DNA from: JAHFOW01 sp046350595
GTDB taxonomy: Bacteria; Planctomycetota; Brocadiia; Brocadiales; Brocadiaceae
Direction of reading: 5' to 3'
Assembly (NCBI GenBank): GCA_046350595.1
Contig: JAXMAC010000001.1
Span: forward strand, 41,799-105,798
DNA length: 64,000 nucleotides
The notes beneath the pieces were generated by a model. That model saw only the letters and a program-made list of their open reading frames with translations, had not been told where the DNA came from and ran no database searches. Each line of letters opens with the position of its first letter. The first letter of the stretch is position 1. Both the position numbers and the translations under genes were made by a program. Of the stretch, positions 27,410-36,658 are shown piece after piece.

Positions 27410-28110
27410 CTCCTGCTTTCAACAATGCGTACGACTACAAATAAAAGCATCGCGGTAAAACTTACATAATAAACCACGTCCCTGCTATCAATAATACCTT
27501 TGGTAAATGTCTCCCAATGGTCATAGGTGCCAATATACCGCAAACAACTATAGAGCGCCCCTTCGTTTCCGGAGCTTGCCAGGCCAATAACAAGAAGTAT
27601 GAGAAGCGCTACAATTCCAATAACGGCCGCTACAATCTGGTTTTTTGTTATAGCAGATACCAGTATTCCAATAGATATAAAAAGCCCGCCCATCAAAACC
27701 AATCCAATATAGCTGGAGATAATTGCTCCATAATCAGGACTGCCTACCCATTTCAGGAATATGATATAAAAAGCAGTCGGGGCAATCATGATATTATAAA
27801 GCGCCCACGCGGATAAAAACTTCCCGAATACTACCTCAAAATCGGTAACCGGCGCTGTCATGAGCGGCTCGATTGTCCCCGTCTTATTTTCCTCGGCAAA
27901 CAACCTCATGGTAATAACGGGGGTTAAAATGGAAAGGATAAATTGTGTATAAGCCAGGCTGTACCGCAATGTGGTCTCCTGGGTGATACCAAGCATGACA
28001 GAAAAGAAATACCCTGAAAAGACCGTAAACACCGCAATAATAACGTATGCAACCGGCGAGAGGAAGTAAGCATTAATCTCTCTTTGAAAAATCGTTCCTA
28101 TGCTTTTCAT
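27400..28110 (-). CDS. ABC-2 type permease (GldF-like)
   Basis: A 236-residue, six-helix membrane protein. FQREINAYFLSPVAYVIIAV at the start and RLFAEENKTGTIEPLMTAPV near residue 88 are typical of ABC-2/GldF permeases. It directly follows the ATPase gene with no gap and precedes the GldG-like gene, making a complete exporter unit. Substrate unknown. Confidence 0.9.
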   Translation of the reverse strand: MKSIGTIFQREINAYFLSPVAYVIIAVFTVFSGYFFSVMLGITQETTLRYSLAYTQFILSILTPVITMRLFAEENKTGTIEPLMTAPVTDFEVVFGKFLSAWALYNIMIAPTAFYIIFLKWVGSPDYGAIISSYIGLVLMGGLFISIGILVSAITKNQIVAAVIGIVALLILLVIGLASSGNEGALYSCLRYIGTYDHWETFTKGIIDSRDVVYYVSFTAMLLFVVVRIVESRRWR

Positions 28111-29055
28111 CTATACCACCACCTCCTGTTCTTGCGTAGTAATATGATGGAAAATTTCTTCCAGGGTAATGGATGCCCGTTTCATCTCCCTGATAATTCC
28201 ATTGTTCTTTACAATGCTTGAAAAGATGTCGTCCCGTATATCCACACCCTTTTCAGCCTCTACAGCAAAATTACTGAATGATCCATTGTCCTGCCATACG
28301 ACCTTCTTAACTCCTTTAATATTTGACAGCGCATCCTTTATCTTCTCTCCATTTCCACGAATTTCCAATACAATATTATCTCCCGCCCTGAACTGAGAAC
28401 CAAGGTTGGACGTCGTATCCATGGCAACAATCTTTCCCTTATTAACAATAATAACCCGCCCACACAGCATTTCGACTTCAGGAAGGATATGGGTAGAAAG
28501 AAGGATGGTATGTTTTTCGCCAAGTTCTTTGATGAGTTGACGTACCTGACGGATCTGATTGGGGTCTAATCCAATTGTTGGCTCATCAAGGATGAGTATC
28601 TTCGGATCGTGCACCAGACTGTCGGCAAGGCCGACCCTTTGTCGGTATCCTTTAGAAAGCGTCCCAATTATCTGGTTTTGCACATCGGTAATTCTGCATT
28701 TTTCAATACATTCTGCTATTTTCGTTTTACGTTCACGATAAGGCAACTTTTTCAACTTTGCCCTGAATGAAAGATATTCCTTCACCCGCATTTCAGGGTA
28801 GAGAGGAACATTTTCCGGCAAATATCCTATCTCCCTGCGCACCTTAATTGACTCACGAAAAACATCATATCCTGCTACCGTAGCAGTTCCCGAAGTAGCA
28901 GGCATATAGCACGTCAAAATGCGCATGGTGGTGGTTTTCCCTGCTCCATTCGGCCCCAGAAGTCCGAGGATTTCACCCTCGTGAACTTCAAAGGAGATGT
29001 CATTTACCGCATACACCTCTGCGTATCTTTTTGACAAATGTTCAACTTTTATCAT
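28111..29055 (-). CDS. ABC transporter ATP-binding protein (GldA-like)
   Basis: A 314-residue ATPase: Walker A GPNGAGKTT, signature LSKGYRQRVGLADSL, Walker B ILILDEPTIGLDP, switch His in LLSTHIL. A C-terminal domain of about 90 residues follows, as in ABC-2 exporters. The ATG at 29055 is preferred because GGAGAG lies 9 bases upstream and the product then starts MIKVEHLSKRY; the open frame extends 12 codons further. It powers the adjoining permease. Confidence 0.92.
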   Translation of the reverse strand: MIKVEHLSKRYAEVYAVNDISFEVHEGEILGLLGPNGAGKTTTMRILTCYMPATSGTATVAGYDVFRESIKVRREIGYLPENVPLYPEMRVKEYLSFRAKLKKLPYRERKTKIAECIEKCRITDVQNQIIGTLSKGYRQRVGLADSLVHDPKILILDEPTIGLDPNQIRQVRQLIKELGEKHTILLSTHILPEVEMLCGRVIIVNKGKIVAMDTTSNLGSQFRAGDNIVLEIRGNGEKIKDALSNIKGVKKVVWQDNGSFSNFAVEAEKGVDIRDDIFSSIVKNNGIIREMKRASITLEEIFHHITTQEQEVVV

Positions 29056-29199
29056 ATGAGGAAACTCTCCATTTTTGTATTCCTTTAACAAACCTCTTCT
29101 TCTTGCATCTTAAAATTATTGATGCGTACCTGTTGCAAGATTCTAAAAATAAATTACTATTACTATACTATGGATTAATTATTTTTATAGACATGGGGA

Positions 29200-29460
29200 T
29201 TATTCTTTTACATCACTTTCTAACTCTTTTCCACTGTCTTTAAATTCTGAGGTCATCACGCGCCGTACGTCTCCATCGTTGAGATCGATCTTCCTTTGCA
29301 TTAATTCTAAAAAGGCAATCCGGACAGGGTCGTCGAGCTTTGTTTCAACCAATATCGGCACCTTTTTTATAATTTGCCGTGACCGGCTTATAATAAGCTG
29401 CGTGAGACGCAATGGTCCGCCAACCTGTTTTGCTAATTCGTCTAAATTTTTGTAGTTCAT
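29200..29460 (-). CDS. rpoZ: RNA polymerase omega-like subunit
   Basis: An 86-residue protein: LDELAKQVGGPLRLTQLIIS RSRQI, then LDDPVRIAFLELMQRKI. This follows the omega/Rpb6 pattern of an N-terminal helix, a basic R-rich segment and a conserved helix ending EI..GKI. Omega helps assemble RNA polymerase. AAGGTG lies 5 bases before the ATG. Divergence from proteobacterial omega is large, so this rests on pattern and size. Confidence 0.65.
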   Translation of the reverse strand: MNYKNLDELAKQVGGPLRLTQLIISRSRQIIKKVPILVETKLDDPVRIAFLELMQRKIDLNDGDVRRVMTSEFKDSGKELESDVKE

Positions 29461-29813
29461 ATTAACACCTTCAAAAGGATATAAGTTCCCAAAAAATATA
29501 GTTTATGTAAAAATTTGGCAAACCTTCCGAATCTTCCGGAACTAAAATAAACACAGAATCAAAACGATATATGGTATAGCTAAACTCTTATTTGTCAAGG
29601 GAAATTGAACCTTAAAAAATCCTTGAGAAGTAACTTCTTCCTGTGATATTATATTTGCCTTATTATTTAAATCTTTAAATGAGGCATTCGGAGACTAGAA
29701 TGCGATAAATAACAGACGTAGAGACGCAAAATCGTTCAACTGAGATCACGACGAAGTCTTGCGCCTCCACAACAACTGAAATTCTTAAATACAAATTTTT
29801 CAGGGAGAATAAG
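29461..29813. other. Intergenic region with cysK promoter candidate
   Basis: Divergent gap between rpoZ and cysK. It contains a promoter candidate (29623-29652) and one arm of a GTAGAGACGCAAAATC repeat at 29718-29734 in the cysK leader. No gene seen. Confidence 0.55.
29623..29652 (+). promoter_or_regulatory. Candidate promoter for cysK-cysE
   Basis: TTGAGA (29623-29628), 18-base spacer, TATTAT (29647-29652). Reasonable hexamers in the correct position, giving a leader of about 155 bases before the ATG at 29814. Confidence 0.4.
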
Positions 29814-30743
29814 ATGGCAAGGATTTTTGAAGACATTACCAAAACGATTGGCAATACACCATTAGTAAGATTGAATAAGATAACAAAAGGACTCAATAGT
29901 GTTGTCGTTGCCAAGATGGAATCTTTCAACCCTATGGCCAGCGTAAAAGACCGTATCGGAATTGCGATGATTGAAGCAGCTGAAAAAGCCGGTCTTTTAA
30001 AAAAAGACACCATTATCATAGAGCCAACATCAGGCAATACGGGTATTGCCTTGGCTTTTGTTGCTGCCGCGCGAGGTTATAAATTGCTATTAACCATGCC
30101 GGATACGATGAGCATAGAACGGCGTGAACTCCTGAAGGCTTTTGGAGCAGAAATCGTTTTGACGCCGGGCGCTGAAGGAATGAAGGGCGCCGTGCTGAAG
30201 GCAGAAGAACTCTTGAAGAACACCCCCAACTCTTTCATGCCCCAGCAATTTAAAAACCCTGCAAATCCTGAAATACACCGAAAAACAACTGCCGAGGAAA
30301 TCTGGAACGACACGGACGGTAAAATTGATGTCTTTGTAGGTGGCATTGGAACCGGCGGAACAATTACCGGTGTTGGAGAGGTCATAAAAAAACGGAAACC
30401 TTCGCTGAGGGTTATTGCCGTAGAACCGGCCGATTCACCCGTACTTTCCGGGGGGAAACCAGGACCTCACAAAATACAGGGAATTGGAGCAGGATTTGTT
30501 CCCGACATCCTCAACACAAAGGTCATCGATGAAATTATCACGGTAAAAAATGAGCAGGCATTCGCATTAGCCCGCCAACTGGCGCGCGAAGAGGGTATTC
30601 TGTCAGGTATTTCATCAGGGGCTGCGGCCTATGCGGCATTGCAGGTAGCAGCACGGCCTGAAAATAACGGAAAACTCATCGTCGTCGTCCTCCCCGATAC
30701 CGGCGAGCGGTACCTCTCCACCGTTTTATTCAAGGAATTTTGA
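29814..30743 (+). CDS. cysK: Cysteine synthase A (O-acetylserine sulfhydrylase)
   Basis: A 309-residue PLP enzyme. The PLP lysine is K45 in NPMASVKDRIG; the substrate loop TSGNTGIAL and the phosphate-binding GGIGTGGTITGVG are present. It makes cysteine from O-acetylserine and sulfide. AGGGAG lies upstream of the ATG. The next gene, cysE, begins at the last base of its stop codon (TGATG), so supply of O-acetylserine is coupled. Confidence 0.96.
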   Translation: MARIFEDITKTIGNTPLVRLNKITKGLNSVVVAKMESFNPMASVKDRIGIAMIEAAEKAGLLKKDTIIIEPTSGNTGIALAFVAAARGYKLLLTMPDTMSIERRELLKAFGAEIVLTPGAEGMKGAVLKAEELLKNTPNSFMPQQFKNPANPEIHRKTTAEEIWNDTDGKIDVFVGGIGTGGTITGVGEVIKKRKPSLRVIAVEPADSPVLSGGKPGPHKIQGIGAGFVPDILNTKVIDEIITVKNEQAFALARQLAREEGILSGISSGAAAYAALQVAARPENNGKLIVVVLPDTGERYLSTVLFKEF

Positions 30744-31477
30744 TGTTTAAGCGCATCAAAGAGGACATTAACGCCGCCTTTCACAACGACCCTGCAGCAC
30801 GAAGTAAACTGGAAGTAATTCTCTTTTACCCGGGTGTCCATGCGTTGTGGCTTCATAGGATCGCTTATTATCTCTGGAACAAAAAGCGGCTACTCCCGTC
30901 ACGTTTTATTTCACACATCAACCGGTTTCTCACGGGAATTGAAATACATCCGGCAGCGCAGATAGGGCGCGGTGTATTTATTGACCATGGAATGGGGGTT
31001 GTTATAGGCGAGACTGCCGCAATCGGGGATGGATGTATTATTTACAAAGGGGTTGTCCTCGGCGGCACGACATTAGAAAAAACCAAAAGACATCCAACAC
31101 TGGGCAAGAAGGTCATCGTTGGCTCAAACGCCTGCGTACTGGGCAATATTACCATCGGCGATAACGTCAGAATCGGTTCTGGTTCTGTGGTGGTCAAAGA
31201 TGTGCCGCCCTCGGCGACTGTGGTGGGTGTACCGGGGAGGATTATTGAACAAAAAAAGAAAGACTCCGATATGATGATGGATCACGGTCAGTTACCCGAC
31301 CCCATCGCTGAAGCGCTTAAGGTTGTACTCAGGGAAAGTCGCAGGCTAAAGGAACGCATTAAAAAACTGGAAAGTTGTTCGAATATCTGCTACAAAGATG
31401 ATGATTTTGTCTCTGAAACAGAATCCGAAGTAATGACTCTGTTTATGAAGAACTATAAGGATGGAGATGGAATTTAA
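30743..31477 (+). CDS. cysE: Serine O-acetyltransferase
   Basis: A 244-residue protein: an N-terminal helical part, then left-handed beta-helix hexapeptide repeats (IEIHPAAQIGRGVFIDHGMG, VVLGGTT, RHPTLG, IGDNVRIGSGSVVVKDVPPS). It acetylates serine for CysK. The ATG at 30743 shares one base with the cysK stop. A C-terminal extension of about 65 residues after the repeats is longer than in short CysE forms and lacks an obvious motif; the extreme C-terminus ends KDGDGI, and an Ile C-terminus is the feature CysK binds in the cysteine synthase complex. Confidence 0.95.
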   Translation: MFKRIKEDINAAFHNDPAARSKLEVILFYPGVHALWLHRIAYYLWNKKRLLPSRFISHINRFLTGIEIHPAAQIGRGVFIDHGMGVVIGETAAIGDGCIIYKGVVLGGTTLEKTKRHPTLGKKVIVGSNACVLGNITIGDNVRIGSGSVVVKDVPPSATVVGVPGRIIEQKKKDSDMMMDHGQLPDPIAEALKVVLRESRRLKERIKKLESCSNICYKDDDFVSETESEVMTLFMKNYKDGDGI

Positions 31478-31537
31478 TGATCTCACGGATAATGCAAAAA
31501 TCAATACAACAATTTTTTTAAAGGAGAATTAAAAAGC

Positions 31538-32335
31538 ATGGATTGGGGAATGAAAAATCGCTTGTCTCAACTTATTAAACCGAATGGCCGTTGCATGTAC
31601 ATGCCCATTGATCACGGATATTTTCAAGGACCTACGTCAAAACTGGAAAAACCGGGCGAAACGATTAAGCCGATTATAGATTATGCAGACGCACTCTTTT
31701 GCACCCGCGGGGTATTACGCGCATGTATCAACCCTGTAAATAGCAAACCCATTATTCTCAGGGTATCAGGCGGTACAAGCATGGTAGGAAAAGACCTGGC
31801 AAATGAAAGCATCACAACCTCAATAGAAGAGGCTATCCGTCTGAATGCTTCCGGCGTCGGCATGTCTGTCTTTATCGGCAGCGATTACGAACACCAGACA
31901 TTGCTCAATCTGGGAAACCTGGTTAATGAAGCGGAAAGATACGGTATTCCGGTAATGGCAGTAACAGCCGTGGGAAGAGAAATGGAAAAGCGAGACGCCC
32001 GTTACCTCGCCATGTGCTGCCGCATCTGCGCCGAAATTGGAGCCAAGGTGGTAAAGACCTACTGGTGCGAAAACTTTGACAAGGTAACCAATGGCTGCCC
32101 TGTCCCCGTAGTTATGGCTGGAGGCCCCAAGACAAACTCAGACCTTGAGGTTTTAGAATTCGTACATGACGGTATGCAAAAGGGGTCTATCGGTGTGAAT
32201 CTGGGAAGGAATATCTGGCAAAACGAACATCCCGTGGCCATGATCAAGGCGCTGCGTGCCATTATCCATGAAAACGCAACCGTAAAACAGGCAAATGATA
32301 TCTTTGTTGCCGAGAAGAACAAAAAGGCAAAATAG
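31538..32335 (+). CDS. DhnA/LsrF-type class I aldolase family protein
   Basis: A 265-residue TIM-barrel protein: YMPIDHGYFQGP near 21-32, ASGVGMSVFIGSDYE near 104, AEIGAKVVKTYWCENF with the candidate Schiff-base lysine, VVMAGGPKTNSDLEVL and GSIGVNLGRNIWQ (phosphate binding). The family includes LsrF, class I fructose-bisphosphate aldolase and the archaeal-type ADH synthase of the alternative shikimate route. A damaged dehydrogenase gene follows, but no lsr genes. The exact reaction cannot be set from sequence. Confidence 0.8.
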   Translation: MDWGMKNRLSQLIKPNGRCMYMPIDHGYFQGPTSKLEKPGETIKPIIDYADALFCTRGVLRACINPVNSKPIILRVSGGTSMVGKDLANESITTSIEEAIRLNASGVGMSVFIGSDYEHQTLLNLGNLVNEAERYGIPVMAVTAVGREMEKRDARYLAMCCRICAEIGAKVVKTYWCENFDKVTNGCPVPVVMAGGPKTNSDLEVLEFVHDGMQKGSIGVNLGRNIWQNEHPVAMIKALRAIIHENATVKQANDIFVAEKNKKAK

Positions 32336-32457
32336 TTTTTTGCGCGAGTGTCAGTTGGCAGCAGTCAGTGTCAATCAGCCCACAGACACTGTTCACCAGC
32401 CTTATATGATTTTTTGTAACAATTTTAGCCGGTACTCAAGAAATGCGTAAATACAAC

Positions 32458-32525
32458 CCCTAACCCCCTTTTCTAAGGGGGATTTTTGAAGTCCCCCTTA
32501 ATAAAGGGGGAATCAGGGGGTTGTT
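32458..32525. repeat. CCCCCTT/AAGGGGG inverted repeat
   Basis: Arms AACCCCCTTTTCTAAGGGGG and CCCCCTTAATAAAGGGGG ... CAGGGGGTTGTT pair with each other. The same unit is at 35668-35715 and 55405-55490, with a partial copy at 45362-45394. It may also serve as a terminator after the aldolase gene. Confidence 0.7.
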
Positions 32526-32599
32526 GTTCGCCATTACCTGTACCACGTGAACTACGAAAAGATTTTTTAAGTCAGCGAAGTTCGGGGAGTCGAAAAACA

Positions 32600-33624
32600 A
32601 TGCGCGTAGCAAAGTATTATAACAACAGGGATGTACGTATAGAGGAAATGCCCACGCCACAAATCGGAGCGGGAGAACTCCTCGTGAAGGTAATGGCAAG
32701 CGGTATCTGTGGAAGCGATGTCATGGAATGGTATCGCATCAAAAAGGCGCCGCTTGTGCTGGGGCACGAGATCGCCGGTGAAATCGTGGGGCGTGGGTGA
32801 TGGCGTTAAGCGTTTTAAGGTCGGCGACCGTGTTACCGTGGCGCATCATGTACCCTGCAACACCTGCCACTACTGCTTAAATGGCCATTATTCGGTATGT
32901 GAAACCCTGCGTACCACTAATTTTTATCCGGGCGGGTTCGCAGAATACCTCCGCATCCCCCCATCAATGTTGATCGCGGCACTTTTATCCTGCCAAATGA
33001 AGTTTCTTATGAAGAAGGTACTTTTGCAGAGCCTTTGGCTTGTACCTTCCCTCGGACAAAGAAAGGCGGGCATCCGCCCCGGACATAGCATACTCGTTAT
33101 TGGCAGTGGTATCTCAGGGCTTCTCCATATTTTATTGGCGCGTGCGCTGGGGGCAGGTAAAATATTTGCCGTTGATATTACTGAATATCGCTTGAACATG
33201 GCAAAACAATGCGGGGCAGATGCCGCATTCCACGCCAAAGAAGACGTCCCCGCCCACATACGCAAACACAATGACGGACGATTGGCGGATATGGTCATTG
33301 TATGCACAGGCGCCCCATCTGCTATAGATCAGGCATTGAAGAGCGTTGACCGCGGCGGCGCCATCCTTTTTTTGCCCCCACGGAACCCAATGTAATAACG
33401 CCCATAAATCTCTGGGACCTCTGGCGCAATTGTAACTCCCTTATCCTGTCCTATGCGGTCCTCCTGATGATACCGCAGCATCAATAGAACTGCTCCGTAC
33501 CGGCAGGGTAAAAGTACGCGACTTAATAACCCACAGGCTGGGTCTTGCAGAAACTGCCGTGGGGTTCAAACTGGTGGCAGAAGCAAAGGATTCCGTCAAA
33601 GTCATCATAGAACCTCAGAAATAA
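32600..33624 (+). pseudogene. Zinc-dependent alcohol dehydrogenase (MDR family), multiple frameshifts
   Basis: Start MRVAKYYNNRDVRIEEMPTP with the catalytic CGSDV and GHEIAGEIV. The frame then breaks at about 32793 (extra G), near 32960 (C run), near 33046, near 33372 (missing T in a T run) and near 33455 (missing G). Stitching the frames gives the structural zinc cysteines (CNTCHYCLNGHYSVC), the Rossmann motif VIGSGISGLLHILLA and the C-terminus SVKVIIEPQK. Every break is an indel and no nonsense substitution was needed, so consensus error or very recent decay are both possible. The substrate is unknown; it resembles threonine/sorbitol dehydrogenases. Confidence 0.8.
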
Positions 33625-34109
33625 TCCGGTCAGGCAGGAACAGGTCGATGTCGTTTAAGTTAGGCCTTCGGCGACTTTTAAATTCAAATTTCTCAGGCAG
33701 ATGTCCACCCTTCATCCCCCGCCAGCGGGGGACAGATGATTGTCCCCCTCACTGAGGGGAATATAGGGCATACGTGTTAAGTTAAGAAAATAATAAATTG
33801 CTATAAGTACTAATGATAGCAGTAATTTGCGCATTAATATAAAACAAGAAATCTTGAAAGCTTTAAAGTTTAAGCGTGCATGATTTCATTTGTAGTACTT
33901 GTAAAGACTCAGAATAGTGAAGAGCCAATAGGAAAACAGGCAGACGGGAAATCCCCGAAGGGATGATATGATTATAGAAAAAAACACACCACAACATTCA
34001 ACCCCGTAGGGGTGAAATAGTGCGAAAATAATGATACCATGTCACCCCTACGGGGTTAATAATAATTGCATAACGATATACTATAATAATAACATCCCTT
34101 CGGGATTAC

Positions 34110-34277
34110 ATAATCAATATTTTATTCACTCGCAGCGCTTTTTATTTCTTAACTTAACACGTATGGGGTTAAGGGGGAGGCTTTTTTTTTGAAATAATCA
34201 ATATTTTATTCACTCGCAGCGCTTTTTATTTCTTAACTTAACACGTATGGGATTAAGGGGGAGGCGCTTTTTTTGAA
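34110..34277. repeat. 84-base direct tandem duplication
   Basis: Two adjacent copies begin ATAATCAATATTTTATTCAC at 34110 and 34194 and differ at only a few bases (GGGGTT against GGGATT, and CTTTTT against CGCTTT). The unit includes one arm of the 21-base inverted repeat. Confidence 0.85.
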
Positions 34278-34300
34278 ATTCCTGTATATTAAATTATACC

Positions 34301-34331
34301 AGTAGAGACAAGGCAGTGCCTTGTCTCTACT
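34301..34331. repeat. GTAGAGAC palindrome
   Basis: AGTAGAGACAAGGC, a three-base loop and its exact complement. It lies downstream of the sppA stop and is one of at least five such palindromes in the window. Confidence 0.75.
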
Positions 34332-34408
34332 GCCAACAGAAAAACGAAAATTTCTATATTTCCTGCATAATGCGAAACAATTCATTTTAGATGATAACAG
34401 GGTTAGTA

Positions 34409-35294
34409 TCATGGCGCCCACAGATACATAAAAGACGGCGTGCCGGAGTTCACAAATGTTCTTAAGTCGAAGTTAATAAGATTCAACGTGCCAAAGCTAG
34501 GGTTGCTGAGTTGCGAATAGATATTATTTTTATACATACCCGGTCTATGATACATAACCACCCGTGCAGTCGTTAAACCAGCCTCTTCCTGGGCAAGGTG
34601 AACAGCATCATCCAGATAACCAATCTGATCGATAAGTTTCAGTTCCAGTGCCTGTTGTGCGGTATAAATCCTGCCATCGGCAAGCATTCGGAGCTTTTCA
34701 CGGTTTAAATCCTTTCTGCCCTCTGCAATAGCAGACAAAAATTTTTCATACATACTATCAAGGACACCCTGGAAAACCTTCCGTTCATCCTCTGTCATCG
34801 TCTTCAATGGCGAACCCATGTCCTTATACTCACCCCTCTTTATGGTGGCATCTTTTACCCCAATCTTTTGCAATAGCCCCTCCACGCTCAGATTGAGCAT
34901 AATGACGCCAATACTGCCGGTGACGGTGGTGGGATGCGCAATAATCTTGTCCGCAGTAACAGCCACATAATATCCACCCGATGCCCCCAAATCCATAATA
35001 CAGGCAACAACCTTTACGCCGGTCTTTTCCTTAAAACACTCAATTTCATGATATATCATATCTGAGGCGGTAACCGTTCCACCCGGACTGTTGATGCGCA
35101 AGATAACCGCCCTGATATGCTTGTCCCCGGAAGCCTTTTTGAGTTCTTCTCTAATCCGTGCAACCATATCGGGCTCGCCGGAAAAACGCGCAAGACCGCG
35201 CCGTTCCTCACCAGAAATAATTCCCGAAAAACAGAAAAACGCCCAAGATTAAAACACCAAAAATACATAAAAAACCACCTTTTACATTTTTCAT
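34409..35294 (-). pseudogene. sppA: Signal peptide peptidase SppA (S49), one frameshift
   Basis: The N-terminus MKNVKGGFLCIFGVLILGVF is a membrane anchor. An extra G in the GGG near 35225 shifts the frame; removing it joins FFGIISGEERRGLARFSGEP to MVARIREELKKASGDKHIRA. The remainder is a full S49 domain: ILRINSPGGTV, LGASGGYYVAVTADKI (candidate nucleophile Ser) and KRGEYKDMGSP (candidate general-base Lys). SppA degrades cleaved signal peptides. If the frameshift is real, an internal start at 35167 could still give a soluble 252-residue protein without the anchor. Confidence 0.8.
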
Positions 35295-35864
35295 AATACA
35301 ACATTCCTCATAAAGCATAGTAGAGACGCAAAATCTTGCGTCTCTACAGTATTAAAATTCCTGTACACGAGAATGCCGGAAAAAACTTACAACATTGTAC
35401 CGCCCCTCCCATGACTTTCAAGGCCAATAATAAATTTCCGCAACACAAATTTATCCGTTACATTATTACTTTATTTGGCTTGACAAAACACTACCGTTAC
35501 GTAATAATCGCATAGTTTTTAAAGTATTTCATTAACCACCGAAAATCACGGAATTGCGCGGAGTTTTATTTTCCGGCATTGCATTATGATACCCGATGTC
35601 ACCAGGTTAAGCTACCTGTCGTAAAAGCCACCCTTAGACCTCGTCGGAGCGGTCAGTCGAACGAAAAGGGGGATTTCAGGATGTCCCCCTTAATAAAGGG
35701 GGTCAGGGGGTTGTGAAAAAAACTTGCTAAAAAAGAAGTTTTTACACAGTAATGCTATATAGATGTTTTAATGGCTATAATACACATATTCCCCTGATAT
35801 TCCGTGTCTTTCCGTGGCAATGTTTTAACTCCGCACAATTAAATTTATCAGGAGACACTGCATT
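35295..35864. other. Intergenic region with palindromes
   Basis: Holds a GTAGAGACGCAAAATCTTGC palindrome (35320-35347) and a CCCCCTTAATAAAGGGGG repeat (35668-35715). No gene seen. A GGAGA ribosome site precedes the usp ATG at its right end. Confidence 0.65.
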
Positions 35865-36658
35865 ATGATAAGGCAAATCCTTGTTCCCACCGATGGGTCA
35901 GAAAGCAGCCTGGCGGCGGCTGATTATGCTATAAGTTTAGCGCAAATTTTTAAGGCCAGTATACGAAATCTCTTTGTCAAGGATGTCAAGATATTAACAG
36001 GGCCGTTAATTCACGATATTGGAACGAGTATTGGCGGAATGGTGCCGTACGGAACATTTCACCAAGTCGTTCGGGAGATGTTAGAGACCCAGGCCGATGC
36101 AACCCTGAATCAGGTGGAAGGAAAATGTAATCAGGCCAGCATTCCCTGTAGCAGTGAGGTACGGGAAGGCGTTATAAGCCATGAAATTGTAAAATCCGCA
36201 GATACCTGCGATCTGGTCGTCATGGGCAAGGCCGGAATTCATGCCGAGTGGCGGGACGTATTCCTCGGCACCACCGTAGAATTTGTCGTACGGCAGACCC
36301 ATAAGCCAGTGCTCATCACGCCACCCCAATACAAACCTATTAAAAAAATGCTGATCGCCTATGACGGTAGTTCATTCGCAGATAAAGCATTAAAGAGAGG
36401 CGCTGAAATTGCGCAACACTTAAAGCTGCCGGTAACCGTTGTCTGTGTGGCTGATAAAGAAGACGAGTCGAAAGAACCCCTATCAAAGGCAAAGACATTC
36501 CTGGAAAGTTACAACCTGACAGTAAATACCATTGCAAAAGGCGGACACGACCATGCGGGCGGTATTCTGGAAGTTTGTAATGACGAGGATATGAGAATAG
36601 ACTTCCGACGGTAAGGGTTATGAGATCCACAGAATGTCCGATATTGTTGTGCCGATAA
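35865..36658 (+). pseudogene. Tandem universal stress protein, internal deletion in second domain
   Basis: The first Usp domain is complete (MIRQILVPTDGSESSLAAAD ... VVMGKAGIHAEWRDVFLGTT). The second begins KKMLIAYDGSSFADKAL but stops at 36614 after EVCNDEDMRIDFRR. In another frame just downstream lies VRVMRSTECPILLCR ending at 36658, the usual last strand of a Usp domain. So roughly 25-30 residues, including the GxxGHS ATP loop of domain 2, have been deleted and the frame changed. The 249-residue product may still be made. Confidence 0.75.

Larger units (their letters stand above)
33625..34408. other. Repeat-rich intergenic region
   Basis: No gene. It contains a 21-base perfect inverted repeat (33769-33789 and 34145-34165, core ACGTGTTAAGTTAAG) enclosing about 355 bases, a nested 16-base inverted repeat AACCCCGTAGGGGTGA (34000-34015 and 34042-34057), and an 84-base tandem duplication (34110-34277). 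Confidence 0.75.

Noticed and set aside
33769..34277. Possible CRISPR array
   Set aside because: Repeats are only two tandem copies plus palindromes, with no regularly spaced spacers and no cas genes anywhere in the window.
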